From Panulirus ornatus (lineage: Eukaryota > Arthropoda > Malacostraca > Decapoda > Palinuridae): a stretch of 64,000 nucleotides of DNA. A program made the translations under genes and the position numbers. This document shows, piece by piece, positions 17,290-42,560 of the stretch. The notes below the pieces were generated by a model, which was given only the letters and a program-made list of their open reading frames with translations, searched no databases and was not told the origin of the DNA. The first letter of the stretch is position 1; each line of letters begins with the position of its first letter. The stretch is from the NCBI RefSeq assembly GCF_036320965.1, contig NC_092271.1, positions 229,457 to 293,456 on the forward strand. Direction: 5' to 3'.

Positions 17290-18359
17290 TTTTTTTTTTT
17301 TTGCTTTGTCGCTGTATCCCGCGTTTGCGAGGTAGCGCAAGGAAACATACGAAAGAAATGGCGCAGCCCACCCCCATACACATGTATATAAATAAGTCCA
17401 CACACGCAAATATACATACCTACACAGCTTTCCATGGTTTACTCCAGACACTTCACATGCCCTGATTCAATCCACTGACACCACGTCAACCCCGGCATAC
17501 CACATCGCTCCAATTCACTCTATTCCTTGCCCTCCTTTCACCCTCCTGCATGTTCAGGACACGATCACACAAAATCTTTTTCACTCCATCTTTCCACCTC
17601 TAATTTGGTCTCCAACTTCTTCTCTTTCCCTCCGCCTCCGACACATATATCCTCTTAGTCAATCTTTCCTCACTCATTCTCTCCATGTGCCCAAACCATT
17701 TTAAAACACCCTCTTCTGCTATCTCAACCACGCTCTTTTTATTTCCACACATCTCTCTTACCCTTACGTTACTTACTCGATCAAACCACCTCACACCACA
17801 CATTGTCCTCAAATATTTTATTTCCAGCACATCCATCCTCCCGCGCATAACTCTATCCATAGCCCACGCCTCGCAACCATACAACATTGTTGGAACCACT
17901 GTTCCTTCAAACATAGCCATTTTTGCTTTCCGAGATAATGTTCTCGACTTCCACACATTCTTCAAGACTCACAGATTTTTCGCCACCTCCCCCACCCTAT
18001 GATCCACTTCCGCTTCCATGGTTCCATCCGCTGCCAGATCCACTCCCAGATATCTAAAACACTTTACTTCCTCCAGTTTTTCTCCATTCAAACTTACCTC
18101 CCAATTGACTTGACCCTCAACCCTAATGTACCTAATTAACTTGCTCTTATTCACATTTACTCTTAACTTTCTTCTTTCACACACTTTACCAAACTCAGTC
18201 ACCAGCTTCTGCAGTTTCTCACATGAATCAGCCACCAGCGCTGTACATCAGCGAACAACAACTGACTCACTTCCCAAGCTCTCTCATCCCCAACAGACTT
18301 CATACTTGCCCATCTTTCCAAAACTCTTGCATTCACCTCCCTAACAACCCCATCCATAA
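17287..18359 (-). mobile_element. L11: 5'-truncated LINE (C-terminal half)
   Basis: Minus-strand copy from poly(A) (17287-17303) to a 5' cut inside the [10 protein letters not shown] block at (TA)n. The frame is broken by a one-base loss near 18245 in the FADD codons, a frame change near 17968, and a stop in the GRPNWRWKD block near 17600. Short-type 3' UTR. Confidence 0.88.
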
Positions 18360-18489
<130 letters not shown>

Positions 18490-18774
18490 GTGTGTACGTG
18501 TAGGAAGAGAGGAAAGTGATTGGTTCTCGGTGAATGTAGGTTTGCGGCAGGGGTGTGTGATTTCTCCATGGTTGTTTACTTTGTTTATGGATGGGGTTGT
18601 TAGGGATGTGAATGCAAGAGTTTTGGAAAGAGGGGCAAGTATGAAGTCTGTTGGAGATGAGAGAGCTTGGGAAGTGAGTCAGTTGTTGCTCGCTGATGAT
18701 ACAGCGCTGGTGGCTGATTCATGTGAGAAACTGCAGAAGCTGGTGACTGAGTTTGGTAAAGTGTGTGTAAGAAG
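18490..18774 (+). mobile_element. L12: short internal LINE fragment
   Basis: Covers the [10 protein letters not shown] block to just past FADD (written LLADDTALV here, with F to L). It ends at an A-rich tract instead of continuing, and L13 then starts in an earlier part of the element. It looks like a deletion or template-switch junction. Confidence 0.82.
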
Positions 18775-18800
18775 AAAAAAAGAAAAAAAGAAAAAAAAGG
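18775..18800. repeat. A-rich (AAAAG)n-like junction
   Basis: Purine-only tract of A runs broken by G that joins L12 to L13. It is the only L-to-L junction in the window made of A-rich sequence rather than (TA)n or a direct join. Confidence 0.8.
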
Positions 18801-24650
<5,850 letters not shown>

Positions 24651-24970
24651 CTATTGTGGCAACTATACCAAGGTGCCCCTGACACACCTGTTGTGGTAAC
24701 TATACCATAGTGCCCTTGACACTCCTGTTGTGACACCTACAACATGGTCCCGCTGATAATCGTGTTGTGACAACTATACACTCCAGTTATTGCAACCACA
24801 TTGTATATATAACATTAAGTAGCAGTAACATTTCTGTGACAATGTTCTAGTTTACAGTAGCATCCATATGGTATTTTGGCATTGACACAATACATTGTGT
24901 AGCACTGAACCACAAAGAAAACTTATCAAGTGTATGGCAAGATACCCTCTTCCTCCTTAACTGTTTGGCG
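24651..24970. other. Degenerate short tandem repeat, otherwise nothing seen
   Basis: 24650-24790 holds four diverged copies of a unit of about 37 bp, each containing a TTGTG(G/A)(C/T)AACTATACC-like core. The rest to 24970 is AT-rich with no gene signal. It presumably belongs to an intron of, or the region upstream of, the SLC10 gene. Confidence 0.5.
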
Positions 24971-24979
24971 CTGAACTAT

Positions 24980-25600
24980 ATGTGTGATGATGATATGTTT
25001 GTTACACTATATCATGTGCATGTTGATAAGATGTTTATGACTATATCATGGGTATGTTGATAAAATGTTTTGTGACATCATGTGTATGGTGGTAAGATGA
25101 TTGTGACACTCTATCATGTGTATGGTGGTAAGATGATTGTGACACTCTATCATGTGTATGGTGATAAGATAATTGTGACACTGTATCATGTGTAGGATGG
25201 TAAGATGATTGTGACACTCTATCATGTGTATGGTGCAAGATAATTGTCACACGATATCATGTGTATGGTGATAAGATGATTGTGACACTGTATCATGTGC
25301 ATGATGATAAGATGATTGTGTCACTCTATCATGTGTATGGTGGAAAGATGATTGTGACACTCTATCATGTGTATGGTGATAAGATAATTGTGACACTGTA
25401 TCATGTGTAGGATGGTAAGATGATTGTGACACTCTATCAAGTGTATGGTGCAAGATAATTGTCACACGATATCATGTGTATGGTGATAAGATGATTGTGA
25501 CACTGTATCATGTGCATGATGATAAGATGATTGTGACTCTATATCATGTGTATGTTGATAAGATGTTTGGGACACTATATCAAGGGTATGGTGATGCTTG
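24980..25600. repeat. 36-bp minisatellite with a 215-bp higher-order unit
   Basis: About 16 copies of a 36-bp unit with a GTGACACTxTATCATGTG core. The variant GGTGCAAGATAATTGTCACA recurs near 25232 and 25447, and the variant order between these points repeats, giving a higher-order period of about 215 bp (six units less one base). Open frames on the minus strand come from the unit length being a multiple of three. Confidence 0.85.
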
Positions 25601-26178
25601 TAGCACTTCACTATATCTGACACTAAGCTTCTTCTATCGTAAAACAAATAGACACTCACTATGATGTTATGTGTAGCATTAATCTAGTGAGCTGCTGAAA
25701 TGTATATGATGAAATAGTTCGTGTATAGCACTATCTTGATTCTAGGAGAAACTAACTTTGAAGCAAAGTAGCAGAATATCTTACTTAGGAATTTGACTGT
25801 ATTCGTCGCTAAACCTTTCATAGCGCACTATGTATGTCAAATTATGTTGCAATACCCTTCAAATCTCCTGGGTTCTGTGAGAGGAAATAAGCTGTACTGG
25901 AGTAATATATTTTGTGTATCATGCTATGTTGTGTGCACGGCACTACATAGGGTTGGAAACCTATTAGTGCATCTAGTAGTGCAATGTCAAACAATAAATC
26001 ATGTCACTGAGCTTTGTGCATTGTACACTTTATTGTTGCAATAGACTTTTGCAGTGCCATAATCCATGTTGCACCACTTCTTTTGTTGAAGTTGTCATTC
26101 ATTGTGTGCACAGCATGACACACTGTGCTGGGCATCATTCTCTAAGATTACTCATTTGTCTTCCATACTGTGTGGCAG
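25601..26178. other. Non-coding sequence upstream of the SLC10 exon
   Basis: About 580 bp of moderately AT-rich DNA with scattered TTGTG(C/T)A-rich words but no clear repeat or ORF. The last 55 bp are pyrimidine-rich and end in TGTGGCAG, a good 3' splice site, so this is best read as intron. Confidence 0.55.
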
Positions 26179-26346
26179 GTGGCGAGCATTGTGGGCTGGT
26201 TGGGCGCCGTGATTGCGTCAGTAGTCGCGTTCATCCTGTTCTGGGAAGCTATCAAGATGGTCACTCCTCTGGTCGTCCTCGCTTCCCTCCTTCTGCCCTT
26301 CCTTGGCTTCATCTTTGCCTACTGTTTAGCCAAAGTTTCTTGCCAG
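26179..26346 (+). CDS. SLC10-family Na+/bile-acid-like cotransporter, third-last exon
   Basis: 168 bp, phase 0 at both ends: acceptor TGTGGCAG before 26179 and donor CAG|GTTAGT after 26346. It encodes 56 residues forming two membrane helices: VASIVGWLGAVIASVVAFIL with a polar FWEAIK turn, then a second from VTPLVVLASLLLPFLGF to AYCLAKVSCQ. The pattern, with a PFLGFIFAYCLAK-type helix directly before an R-T-x-x-x-ETG segment, matches the C-terminal half of SLC10 transporters, which move bile acids or other organic anions across the plasma membrane with sodium. The GC content (over 55%) contrasts with the AT-rich flanks. Which SLC10 member, and the substrate, cannot be told. Confidence 0.85.
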
Positions 26347-26778
26347 GTTAGTCCCAAAATTTACCAGGTACAGCTCTGCTTTGTAGTAGTCTTATACTCT
26401 ACAAACACATGAAGACAGACGAATTCAGATAGCAACAGACCATTGGGTCCTTTCATGGCTGTTTGTGTTGGTGTAAGAAACTAGATAAGCAAGAATGTTA
26501 CAGACGAATGATATGATCAGTTGTTTATCAGTCTTCATTAATATTTCAAGGTCAAATATTATTACACCACTGGATCGTACCTTTCATTATGGCAACCATA
26601 TATCATGTGAACAATATCCCATCATAATTTTATCGTACTGTAAAATTTTCCAAATTATTCAGTTTGACCACACATGTAGAAATCGAGTCTAGTCAAGAAA
26701 ATGTAATTTCATCTGAGTAGGATTAGGTTTAAGCAGTTGGATGAGAGAGTGAGTCATTAGTGGTGTTGTCCTCCCCAG
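26347..26778 (+). other. SLC10 intron, 432 bp
   Basis: AT-rich intron with GTTAGT donor and a pyrimidine-rich GTTGTCCTCCCCAG acceptor. No repeat or ORF of note. Confidence 0.8.
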
Positions 26779-26874
26779 TCTCATCGTATGGCACGCACCA
26801 TCGGTATAGAAACTGGTTCCCAGAACATGGCAGTCGCTGCTACCATTATAATTCTCTCCTTCTCTGATCCGGTC
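26779..26874 (+). CDS. SLC10-family cotransporter, second-last exon (ETGxQN motif)
   Basis: 96 bp, 32 codons, phase 0 at both ends (acceptor CCCCAG, donor GTC|GTAAGT). It encodes SHRMARTIGIETGSQNMAVA and then a hydrophobic TIIILSFSDPV stretch. The ETGxQN sequence (Glu codon at 26809, Gln at 26821, Asn at 26824) is the most conserved signature of the family. In the bacterial ASBT homologues the equivalent Glu and Gln help form a sodium site. All motif residues are present, so the exon looks functional. Confidence 0.88.
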
Positions 26875-26883
26875 GTAAGTATC

Positions 26884-27064
26884 CCACAACACCATTATTA
26901 TTATTACCATAATCCTGGCCACTATCATGATGATGATGATGATCATTGCCTTCATCATTACCATCATGATAATTGTCATAATTATCATCGTCATAATGAT
27001 CCTTGCTGACATCATTACCATCCTTGTCATTATTATCACCATTATGATCCTTACTATCATCATT
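26884..27064. repeat. (ATC/ATT)n trinucleotide-rich tract
   Basis: Imperfect ATC, ATT and ATG triplets beginning 9 bases after the splice donor. It grades into the 54-bp array. Confidence 0.85.
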
Positions 27065-27640
27065 ACCATCATTGTCCATGCCATCATCATGAACAATATG
27101 ATCCACACCATCATCATTACCATCACCATTCATGCCATCATCATGAACAATACGATCCACACCATCATCATTACCATCACCATTCATGCCATCATCATGA
27201 ACAATATGATCCACACCATCATCATTACCATCACCATTCATGCCATTATCATGAACAATATGATCCACACCATCATCATTACCATCACCATTCATGCCAT
27301 TATCATGAACAATATGATCCACACCATCATCATTACCATCACCATTCATGCCATTATCATGAACAATACGATCCACACCATCATCATTACCATCACCATT
27401 CATGCCATCATCATGAACAATATGATCCACACCATCATCATTACCATCACCATTCATGCCATTATCATGAACAATATGATCCACACCATCATCATTACCA
27501 TCACCATTCATGCCATCATCATGAACAATATGATCCACACCATCATCATTACCATCACCATTCATGCCATCATCATGACAATATGATCCACACCATCATC
27601 ATTACCATCACCATTCATGCCATCATCATGTACACCATCA
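27065..27640. repeat. 54-bp minisatellite, about 10 copies
   Basis: Each unit carries CACCATCATCATTACCATCA and a ATCATGAACAAT(A/G)(T/C)GATCC segment. Units differ mainly at ATG(C)CATCATC versus ATGCCATTATC and at ATATG versus ATACG. One unit near 27575 has lost an A. The array sits within an SLC10 intron. Confidence 0.92.
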
Positions 27641-28190
27641 CCTCCACACTATCAATCATTTACCATCCACTACCACACTATCATCAGCTGTCACCATCAC
27701 CTACCACATATCATCATGTACCATCACCTCCACTATCATCAGTGTCACCATCACTCCACTACACTTTCAACACTATCTCCACACACTGATATCAACACTA
27801 GATCATCACCCTCACTCCAATACTTCATCACATGTCGACCTATTCACCCCACCTATCATCAGTTCACCATCACCTCCACATTATATAACACATACCACAC
27901 CTCCACACTAAACACATTTACCACTATCACACATACCACACACTATTCACACTTCACTCCCACTAACAAATGTCAACCCCTCACTCCACACCTTTATCTT
28001 TTCAGACACTACTCCACACCATCATCATTACATCACCCCTACATCACCGCACATACCACACTATCATCAATCACCATCACCTCCACACTATCACATTTTC
28101 CACCATCACCCACTATCATCAATCACCATCACCTCCACATATCTCAGCTGTCACATCATCACACATCTAATTCACCACTACCCACACTAT
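27641..28190. repeat. Degenerate CAC/ATC-rich transition zone
   Basis: Irregular fragments of the CACCATCACCTCCACACTAT motif with variable spacing. It looks like decayed edge units of the 30-bp array. Confidence 0.75.
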
Positions 28191-31135
28191 CATCAGATGT
28201 CACCATCACCTTCACACTATCATCAGCTGTCACCATCATCTCCACACTATCATCAGATGTCACCATCACCTCCACACTATCATCAGATGTTACCATCACC
28301 TCCACACTATCATCAGCTGTCACCATCACCTCCACACTATCATCAGCTGTCACCATCACCTCTACACTATCATCAGCTGTCACCATCATCTCCACACTAT
28401 CATCAGATGTCACCATCACCTCAACACTATCATCAGCTGTCATCATCACCCCCAAACTATCATCAGCTGTCACCATCACCTCCACACTATCATCAGCTGT
28501 CACCATCACCTCCACACTATCATCAGGTGTCACCATCACCTCCACATTATCATCAGCTGTCACCATCACCTCCACACTATCATCAGCTGTCACCATCACC
28601 TCCACACTATCATCAGATTTCACCATCACCTCCACACTATCATCAGATGTCACCATCACCTCCACACTATCATCAGCTGTCACCATCATCTCCACACTAT
28701 CATAATGTACCACGATCACCTCCACACTATCATCAGCTGTCACCATCACCTCCACACTATCATCAGCTGTCACCATCACCTCTACACTATCATCAGCTGT
28801 CACCATCATCTCCACACTATCATAATGTACCACCATCACCTCCACACTATCATCAGCTGTCACCATCACCTCCACACTATCATCATGTAACACCATCACC
28901 TCCACACTATAATCTGCACCCCCCTCACCTATCATCAGCAGTACACCATCACCTCTCAACTATCATCAGCAGTCACCATCACCTCCACACTATCATCAGC
29001 AGTACCCATCACCTCCACACTATCATCAGCAGTTACCATCACCTCCACACTATCATCAGCAGTACCATCACCTCCACACTATCATCAGCATTACCATCAC
29101 CTCCTACACTATCATCAGCAGTCACCATCACCTCCACACTATCATCCAGTACCCATCACCTCCCCACTATCATCAGCGTACCATCACCTCCACACTATCA
29201 TCAGCAGTCACCACCCACCTTCACACTATCATCATTTAACTCTCCAACTACATCAGCTGTCACCATCATATCCACACTATCACAATGTACCACCATCACC
29301 TCCACACTATCATCAGCTATCACCATCACCTCCACACTATCATCAGCAGTTACCATCACCTCCACACTATCATCAGCAGTCACCATCACCTCCACACTAT
29401 CATCAGCAGTCACCATCACCTCCACACTATCATCAGCAGTTACCATCACCTCCACACTATCATCAGCAATCACCATCACCTCCACACTATCATCATTTAC
29501 CACCATCACCACACTATCATCAGCTGTCACCATCACCTCCACACTATCATCAGCTATCACCATCAACTCCACACTATCATCAGGTGTCACCATCACCTTA
29601 ACAGTATCATCAGATGTCACCATCACCCCCACACTATCATCAGCTGTCACGATCACCCCCACACTATCATCAGCTGTCACCATCACTTCCACACTATCAT
29701 CAGCTGTCACCATCATATCCACACTATCACAATGTACCACCATCACCTCCACACTATCATCAGCTGTCACCATCACCTCCACAGTATCATCAGATGTCAC
29801 CATCACCCCCACACTATCATCAGCTGTCACCATCACCCCTACACTATCATCAGCTGTCACCATCACTTCCACACTATCATCAGCTGTCACCATCATATCC
29901 ACACTATCACATTGTACCACCATCACCTCCACACTATCATCAGCTGTCACCATCACCTCCAAACTATCATCATATAACACCATCACTTCCACACTATCAT
30001 CATGTAACACCATCACCTCCACACTATCATCAGCAGTCACCATCACCTCCACACTATCATCAGCAGTTACACTCACCTCCACACTATCATCAGCAATCAC
30101 CATCACCTCCACACTATCATCATTTACCACCATCACCACACTATCATCAGCTGTCACCATCACCTCCACACTATCATCAGCTGTCACCATCAACTCCACA
30201 CTATCATCAGGTACCACCATCACTTCCACACTATCATCAGCTGTCACCATCACTCCCACACTGTCATCAGCTGTCACCATCACCTCCACACTATCATCAG
30301 CAGTCACCATCACCTCCACACTATCATCAGCTGTCACGATCACCTCCACACTATCATCAGCTGTCACCATCACCTCCACACTATCATCAGCTGTCACCAT
30401 CACCTCCACACTATCATCAGATGTCCACCATCACCTCCACACTATCATCAGCTGTCACCATCACCTCCACACTATCATCAGCTGTACCATCACCTCCACA
30501 CTATCATCAGCAGTCACCATCACCCCACACTATCATCAGCAGTCACCATCACCTCCACACTATCATCAGCAGTCACCATCACCTCCACACTATCATCAGC
30601 AGTCACCATCACCTCCACACTATCATCATTTACCACCTTCACCCACACTATCATCAGCTGTCACCATCACCTCCACACTATCATCAGCTGTCACCATCAC
30701 CTCCACACTATCATCAGCTGTCACCATCACTCCACACTATCATCAGATGTCACCATCACCTCCACACTATCATCAGCTGTCACCATCACCTCCACACTAT
30801 CATCAGATGTCACCATCACCTCCACACTATCATCAGATGTCACCATCACCTCCACACTATCATCAGCTGTCACCATTACCTCCACATTATCATCAGCAGT
30901 CACTATCACCTCCACACTATCATCATGTGCCACCATCACCTCCACACTATCATCAGATGTCACCATCACCTCCACACTATCATCAGCTGTCAGCATCACC
31001 TCCACACTATCATCAGCTGTCACCATCACCTCTACATTATCATAAGCAGTCACCATCACCTCCACACTATCATCATGTACCACCATCACCTCCACACTAT
31101 CATCAGCCGTCACCATCACCTCCACACTGTTATGT
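28191..31135. repeat. 30-bp minisatellite, close to 100 copies
   Basis: Unit core is CACCATCACCTCCACACTAT followed by CATCA and a variable GCTGT, GATGT, GCAGT or TGTAC. 28201-28900 and 29220-30420 are almost in perfect 30-bp register; 28910-29220 has several one-base losses. Higher-order repeats are visible: a 120-bp shift (28681 versus 28801) and a 180-bp shift (29611 versus 29791). Long open frames on both strands follow from a unit divisible by three and are not genes. Confidence 0.93.
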
Positions 31136-31283
31136 GAATAATGTCTAAGATAAGATTTACCCGAATGCTTGTAAAATACCCGGAAGTATATAGTTATCCT
31201 CCTCTGCTCAGTTCATGTGTTGTATAATGATAAAGATCACAAGTCAGACTATTGGTAGAATAACAGCAGGATTCTCTCCATAG

Positions 31284-31472
31284 GTAACAGCTCAGGTGAT
31301 TTTGTTCCCATCAATGTATGCTTTGACCATATTACTGGAGGCATTTCTGGGAATTGGCTTGTTCACGCTCTACAAGCGGAAGTTTTCCAAAGATGACGAT
31401 GACTACCCAGTGGTACATACTGCCAAAATCAAGCAAAGTGCATGTGAAGAAGGAGAACTGGAAAATTTTTAA
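31284..31472 (+). CDS. SLC10-family cotransporter, last exon and stop
   Basis: 62 codons plus TAA, entered in phase 0 after TTCTCTCCATAG. It encodes VTAQVILFPSMYALTILLEA and FLGIGLFTLYKRK, the final membrane helix ending in a basic stop-transfer cluster, then an acidic, hydrophilic cytoplasmic tail (KDDDDYP, CEEGELENF). Position and character match the last helix and cytosolic tail of SLC10 proteins. With the two preceding exons this gives 150 residues. The first six or so helices must be encoded further upstream, outside the window or in exons I could not see. Confidence 0.86.
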   Translation, partial: VTAQVILFPSMYALTILLEAFLGIGLFTLYKRKFSKDDDDYPVVHTAKIKQSACEEGELENF

Positions 31473-31636
31473 TGAAAAGTTAAGAAATAGATTGAGGTTA
31501 GACTGTGAGAAAACGTTACCTCTCCACGAAGAAAAACAAGCAAAGATGTTGGAGTTGTGCACATTATCAAACATATAACTGTTGTCCAATCTTCAGGAAG
31601 TGTCAGAATATACGATGACAGAAAATTACGTAATTC
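31473..31636 (+). other. Probable SLC10 3' UTR
   Basis: About 165 bp after the stop. No AATAAA was seen before a (CA)n/(TA)n tract, so the true transcript end may lie in or beyond the microsatellite or L15. Confidence 0.5.

Positions 31637-34250
<2,614 letters not shown>

Positions 34251-34330
<80 letters not shown>
34251..34330. repeat. (TA)n microsatellite
   Basis: About 40 TA units after the poly(A) of L15. Confidence 0.95.

Positions 34331-38199
<3,869 letters not shown>

Positions 38200-38282
<83 letters not shown>
38200..38282. repeat. (TA)n between tail-to-tail L copies
   Basis: About 40 TA units flanked by A-rich (left) and T-rich (right) element tails. Confidence 0.95.
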
Positions 38283-38283
<1 letters not shown>

Positions 38284-39398
38284 TTATCTATTTATTTTTC
38301 TCTGTCGCTGTCTCCCGCGTTTGCGAGGCAGCGCAAGGAAACAGACGAAAGAAATGGCCCAACCCACCCCCATACACATTTGTATACATACACGTCCACA
38401 CACGCAAATATGCATACCTATACATCTCAATGTACACATATATATACACACACAGACACATACATATATACCCATGCACACAATTTACACTGTCTGCCCT
38501 TATTCATTGTCATCGCCACCTCGTCACACATGGAATATCATCCCCTACCCCCTCATGTGTGCGAGGTAGCGCTAGGGTAAGACAACAAAGGCCCCATTCG
38601 TTCACACTTAGTCTCTAGCTGTCATGCAATAATGCCCGAAACCACAGTTCCCTTTCCACATCCAGGCCCCACAAAACTTTCCATGGTTTACTCCAGACGC
38701 TTCACATGCCCTGATTCAATCCACTGACAGCAAGTCAACCCCGGTATACCACATCGATACAATTCACTCTATTCCTTGCCCGCCTTTCACCGTACTGCAT
38801 GTTCAGGCCCCGATCACTCAAAATCTTTTTCACTCCATCTTTCCACCTCCAATTTGGTCTCCCACTTCTCCTCGTTCCCTCCACCTCCTACAAATATATC
38901 CTCTTGGTCAATCTTTCCTCAATCATTCTCTCCATGTGCCCAAACCATTTCAAAACACCCTCATCTGCTCTCTCAACCACGCTCTTTTTATTTCCACACA
39001 TCTCTCTCACCCTTATATTACTTACTCGATCAAACCACCTCACACCACACATTGTCCTCAAACATCTCATTTCCAGCACATCCACCCTCCTGCGCACAAC
39101 TCTATCCATAGCCCACGCCCCGCAACCATACAACATTGTTGGAACCACTCTTCCTTCAAACATACCCATTTTTGCTTTCCGAGATTATGTTCTCGACTTC
39201 CATACATTCTTCAAGGCTCCCAGTATCTTCGCCCCCTCCCCCACCCTATGATTCACTTCCGCTTCCATGGTTCCATCCGCTGCCAGATCCACTCCCAGAT
39301 ATCTAAAACACTTTACTTCCTCCAGTTTTTCTCCATTCAAACTTACCTCCCAATTGACTTGACCCTCAACCCTACTGTACCTAATAACCTTGCTCTTA

Positions 39399-39402
<4 letters not shown>
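38283..39402 (-). mobile_element. L17: 5'-truncated LINE, long 3' UTR
   Basis: Antisense copy from its tail through a long-type 3' UTR (38300-38740) and C-terminal domain to a cut at the NKSKV block in (TA)n. It carries the RRRVDVLEM, GCGAWAMD and [11 protein letters not shown] variants also seen in L20. Two open pieces read 38888-39169 and 39185-39403, interrupted by one stop near 39185. Confidence 0.88.
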
Positions 39403-39455
<53 letters not shown>

Positions 39456-39468
39456 ATATATATATATA
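39402..39468. repeat. (TA)n microsatellite
   Basis: TA array with one TGTG interruption, between the 5' cut of L17 and the poly(T) of L18. Confidence 0.95.

Positions 39469-42560
<3,092 letters not shown>

Larger units (their letters stand above)
26875..31283 (+). other. SLC10 last intron, 4.4 kb, mostly minisatellite
   Basis: Begins GTAAGT and ends TTCTCTCCATAG. About 26880-31135 is simple or tandem repeat made from CAT/ATC-rich units (listed separately); only the last 150 bp are unique. The repeats are CA/TC-rich on the coding strand, with almost no G in the 30-bp array, so the intron is very strand-asymmetric. Confidence 0.85.

Noticed and set aside
24980..25664. CRISPR-like array (36-bp repeat)
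   Set aside because: Units are contiguous with no spacers, in eukaryotic DNA with introns; a minisatellite.
26846..31148. Very long open frames on both strands across the minisatellites (up to 983 codons)
   Set aside because: Unit lengths of 54 and 30 bp are divisible by three and lack stops in several frames, so open frames arise automatically. The region is an intron of the SLC10 gene and has no non-repeat coding sequence.
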